Assembly: GCF_008369195.1 (NCBI RefSeq)
Contig: NZ_VOBC01000004.1
Coordinates: 310,001 to 374,000, forward strand
Direction of reading: 5' to 3'
DNA length: 64,000 nt
From: Sporosarcina sp. ANT_H38
GTDB taxonomy: Bacteria > Bacillota > Bacilli > Bacillales_A > Planococcaceae
Shown piece by piece: positions 61,892 to 64,000 of this stretch. Below the pieces are notes generated by a model that searched no databases, had not been told where the DNA came from, and saw nothing but the letters and a program-made list of their open reading frames with translations. Numbering within the stretch: the first letter of the stretch is position 1; each line of letters opens with the position of its first letter. The translations under genes were made by a program, and so were the position numbers.

Positions 61892-63235
61892 TTGGATATT
61901 GCCATACGATTGGCAGCATTTGCTGTCTTGATCGCTCTCACCGCATTTTTTGTTGCGAGTGAATTTGCAATTGTGAAAATTAGAGCAACACGGATTGACC
62001 AACTGGTAGCGGAGGGTAACCCACGTGCCGTAACTGCGAGAAAGGTAATTAGTAATTTGGACGAATATTTGTCCGCGTGCCAATTGGGTATTACAATTAC
62101 TGCTCTCGGACTCGGGATGCTCGGGGAACCAACTGTGAAATTAATGTTAAAACCGGTTTTCTCTTATTACGAATTGACAGCTAGTACTTCCAGTATCCTT
62201 TCATTCATTATCGCATTCACTTCAGTAACATTTTTGCATGTTGTTATAGGTGAATTGGCTCCTAAAACGATCGCGATTCAAAAAGCGGAAGCCATTACGT
62301 TATTATTTTCAAAACCGCTTATTTTATTTTATCGCCTCATGTACCCTATCATTAAAGGTATGAACGGTTCTGCACGTCTCTTCGTTGGACTGCTTGGCTT
62401 TAAATCAATTTCAGAATCAGAAGTCGCTCATACAGAAGAAGAACTTCGGATGATTTTATCGGATAGTTTAAAAAGCGGCGAAATCAACCAAGCCGAATAT
62501 AAATATGTGAATAAGATCTTTGAATTTGATGACCGAATTGCCAATGAAATCATGGCCCCTCGGACAGAAATGATAACAATTGAAAAAGACATGACATTAC
62601 GCGAAGTATTCGACGTGATGGGTGTCGAACAATATACTCGCTACCCTGTTACGGATGGCGATAAAGACCATATTATTGGTCTGGTCAACATGAAAAACCT
62701 ATTGACCGCCTTCATTAAGGAACCTGAAACAGCAGGCAATCAGACGGTTTTCAATTATATGAAACCGATTATACATGTCATCGATACGATACCAATCGCC
62801 GACCTTCTACTCAAAATCCAACGAGAACGCATTCATATGGCGATTCTAATGGATGAATACGGAGGAACTTCCGGCCTTGTAACTATCGAAGATATTTTAG
62901 AAGAAATCGTCGGTGATATTCAAGATGAATTCGATATGAATGAAATACCAGAAATCCAAAACCTCGGGGAAAACCATTATATTTTTGACGCCAAGATGCG
63001 CATCGAAAATGTTAATGATATCCTTGGTACATCAATTGACGAAGAGGATATCGATACAATCGGTGGCTGGTACATGACCCAGCGCTTCGAAGCAATCCAA
63101 GGCGAAAAGATTATTGAACACGGGTTTGAATTCATGGTGAAAGACGTGGACGGCCATCATATTCTCTACCTGGAAGTCTTTAAATATGAAGAGGATAAAG
63201 CTGACGATACTTCAGAATTGTCAATGGAGTCCTAA
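61892..63235 (+). CDS. yhdP: CNNM/CorC family membrane protein (YhdP-like)
   Basis: 447 residues: DUF21 membrane domain with four helices (~1-190; FFVASEFAIVKIRATRIDQL, SACQLGITITALGLG), tandem CBS domains (~200-330; MAPRTEMITIEKDM, ILMDEYGGTSGLVTIEDILEEIVGDIQDE) and a C-terminal CorC_HlyC domain. Family members export Mg2+ or other divalent ions; often mislabelled hemolysin. Start uncertain: TTG chosen to match YhdP length. The strong SD GGAGGTG at 61840 instead fits an out-of-frame TTG at 61852. Confidence 0.88.
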   Translation: MDIAIRLAAFAVLIALTAFFVASEFAIVKIRATRIDQLVAEGNPRAVTARKVISNLDEYLSACQLGITITALGLGMLGEPTVKLMLKPVFSYYELTASTSSILSFIIAFTSVTFLHVVIGELAPKTIAIQKAEAITLLFSKPLILFYRLMYPIIKGMNGSARLFVGLLGFKSISESEVAHTEEELRMILSDSLKSGEINQAEYKYVNKIFEFDDRIANEIMAPRTEMITIEKDMTLREVFDVMGVEQYTRYPVTDGDKDHIIGLVNMKNLLTAFIKEPETAGNQTVFNYMKPIIHVIDTIPIADLLLKIQRERIHMAILMDEYGGTSGLVTIEDILEEIVGDIQDEFDMNEIPEIQNLGENHYIFDAKMRIENVNDILGTSIDEEDIDTIGGWYMTQRFEAIQGEKIIEHGFEFMVKDVDGHHILYLEVFKYEEDKADDTSELSMES

Positions 63236-63236
63236 C

Positions 63237-63269
63237 AAAGAGCGTCTTCCTTATGGAGGACGCTTTTTT
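63237..63269 (+). terminator. Terminator after yhdP
   Basis: AGCGTCTTCC-TTAT-GGAGGACGCT, one mismatch, TTTTTT. Confidence 0.88.
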
Positions 63270-63439
63270 CGATTGATACGTTTCGAACTTCTCGTATAGT
63301 GTTGTTTACTTCCGATAAAGCGTAGTCTTCTTCACTCATTGCATCTACCAACTTCCAGAATGGTCCGAAAAGTCTGTATTGACTTTCTTCTCTTGTCTTG
63401 TTATTATTAATTCAACTTACAGAAAGCAGGTGATGTTTT

Positions 63440-63511
63440 ATGGCTACTCTTATCGAACCTATTGCTAATTTGATCGGACCCATACTTTCACCTGCAGTGC
63501 TTCTATTATAA
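63440..63511 (+). CDS. 23-codon hydrophobic peptide ORF
   Basis: ATG preceded by AGCAGGTGATG; encodes a peptide starting MATLIEPIANLIG and ending AVLLL, amphipathic-to-hydrophobic throughout. A terminator follows 26 bases after the stop, so it has the outline of an independent small gene. No family recognised; a small membrane peptide or toxin-like peptide is possible. Confidence 0.5.
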   Translation: MATLIEPIANLIGPILSPAVLLL

Positions 63512-63536
63512 GCATGCTTATTCTGTTATGCGTGTG

Positions 63537-63577
63537 AAAGTCGTGGTGTCCGACCAAAGGACTCACGGCTTTTTTTA
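63537..63577 (+). terminator. Terminator after the 23-codon ORF
   Basis: AAAG-CGTG-TGTCC / GGACT-CACG-CTTT interrupted stem followed by TTTTTTT. Confidence 0.75.
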
Positions 63578-63578
63578 T

Positions 63579-63676
63579 TGTCTAGCTCCAGGTGTCAGAC
63601 GATCGGGTCATAAGCAATCTAGCTAGTAGGATTGAACTTATGTCTGCCGTGTCTAAGCGGACGCCTTGCGCTTTTC
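63579..63676 (-). repeat. Family A repeat element, inverted orientation
   Basis: Minus strand begins GAAAAGCGCAAGGCG and ends TGGAGCTAGACA, with GGCAGACATAAG / GATTGCTTATGACCCG inner arms. Confidence 0.8.
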
Positions 63677-63705
63677 TAGAATGCACATAACAGGAGGAAT
63701 ATAAA

Positions 63706-64000
63706 TTGATTAATTTAAATGAGTACGGTTGGAATACATCCCACGAAGCAAATTGGGAAAGCTTAATAGATGGATTAAAAATGAAAGAATGCCTACCAGG
63801 ACGTGTCACACTCGAACACAAAAGGATGTATCGAGTAGTCACTAGTGAAGGCGAGTGGCTATCTGTTTGTTCTGGTGCAATGCAGTACGAAGCTGATGAA
63901 CGGCGAGACTTCCCCGCTGTCGGAGATTGGGTCGTAGTAGAAAAAATGCCAGGTGAAGAACGTGGAATCATCCATGCCATTTTACCGCGTACATCTTTGT
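63706..64000 (+). CDS. RsgA-type ribosome-associated GTPase, N-terminal part (runs off right edge)
   Basis: First 98 residues. TTG start with AGGAGG 9 bases upstream. N-terminal MINLNEYGWNTSHEANW and the OB-fold segment GRVTLEHKRMYRVVTSEGEW..DFPAVGDWVVVEKMPGEERGIIHAILPR match the longer RsgA/YloQ paralogue of Bacillales, which helps late 30S maturation. The GTPase domain lies beyond the window. The gene follows a repeat element by 29 bases. Confidence 0.85.
   Translation, partial: MINLNEYGWNTSHEANWESLIDGLKMKECLPGRVTLEHKRMYRVVTSEGEWLSVCSGAMQYEADERRDFPAVGDWVVVEKMPGEERGIIHAILPRTSL

Noticed and set aside
63232..63411. Minus-strand protein-like frame (FGPFWKLVDAMSEEDYALSEV)
   Set aside because: Tempting composition, but it runs through the yhdP terminator and stop, follows a stop codon directly and has no start with an SD. 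Could be a gene fragment; not supportable.

Overview
The window reads as a chromosomal segment of a low-GC, endospore-forming Gram-positive of the order Bacillales, probably Planococcaceae (Sporosarcina-like). That is an inference from protein sequences and from gene order matching the yv* and yh* regions of Bacillus subtilis. Supporting markers are CggR, Crh, HPr kinase, YvcK, ScoC, EcsAB, PrsA, HemZ, a BclA-like collagen protein and a YjcZ-type sporulation peptide. TTG and GTG starts behind strong Shine-Dalgarno (SD) sequences are common, and many genes have start sites later than the longest open frame.

Layout. 0-9.4 kb, minus strand: start of rnr, est, secG, then the glycolytic cluster cggR-gap-pgk-tpiA-gpmI-eno with a CggR-type operator and an internal gap/pgk terminator, and a glutaredoxin-like gene. 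9.5-12.1 kb: lemA/TPM pair, clpP under a CtsR box, tRNA-Arg(CCG). 12.4-14.1 kb: collagen-like exosporium protein. 15-19.9 kb: trxB, then the nudix-rapZ-yvcK-whiA-crh operon. 19.9-20.9 kb: a dense cluster of repeat elements. 20.9-26.5 kb: TPR gene and the hprK-lgt-yvoD-ppaX-yvoF operon. 26.5-33.7 kb: a decayed amidase gene, yvlB-like, and uvrBA with a LexA-type box. 34.0-34.6 kb: four tandem 121-bp repeats, exactly where the yv*-like gene order changes to yh*-like order. 34.6-57 kb: ecsAB, hit, trpP with a TRAP-type leader, ytxH, scoC, prsA, yhaM-yhaN-yhaO, an ABC transporter with an XRE regulator, mgsA, yhaR, hemZ, yheA, yheB, a ferritin-like gene, yheE and an MFS transporter. 57-61.4 kb: a heterodimeric multidrug-type ABC exporter behind a long structured leader with two short ORFs and terminator hairpins. 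61.9-64 kb: CNNM/CorC family membrane protein, a tiny ORF, and the start of an RsgA-type GTPase gene.

How the genes connect. Central carbon flow and its control dominate the left half: CggR senses glycolytic flux, HPrK phosphorylates HPr and Crh, and YvcK and RapZ act at the glycolysis/gluconeogenesis/cell-wall interface. The middle holds stress and repair functions (ClpP, UvrAB, TrxB). The right half is the secretion and stationary-phase block (Ecs, PrsA, ScoC) followed by RNA/DNA nucleases, heme synthesis and efflux.

The least ordinary content lies between genes. Three families of short palindromic repeat elements are present (called A, B and C here). There is a six-unit, exactly 21-nt repeat that encodes a Y-D/A-R-H heptapeptide array on one strand. 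The exporter leader looks built for translation-dependent attenuation. No prophage, CRISPR array or intact insertion sequence was seen; one IS1182-type transposase remnant is present.
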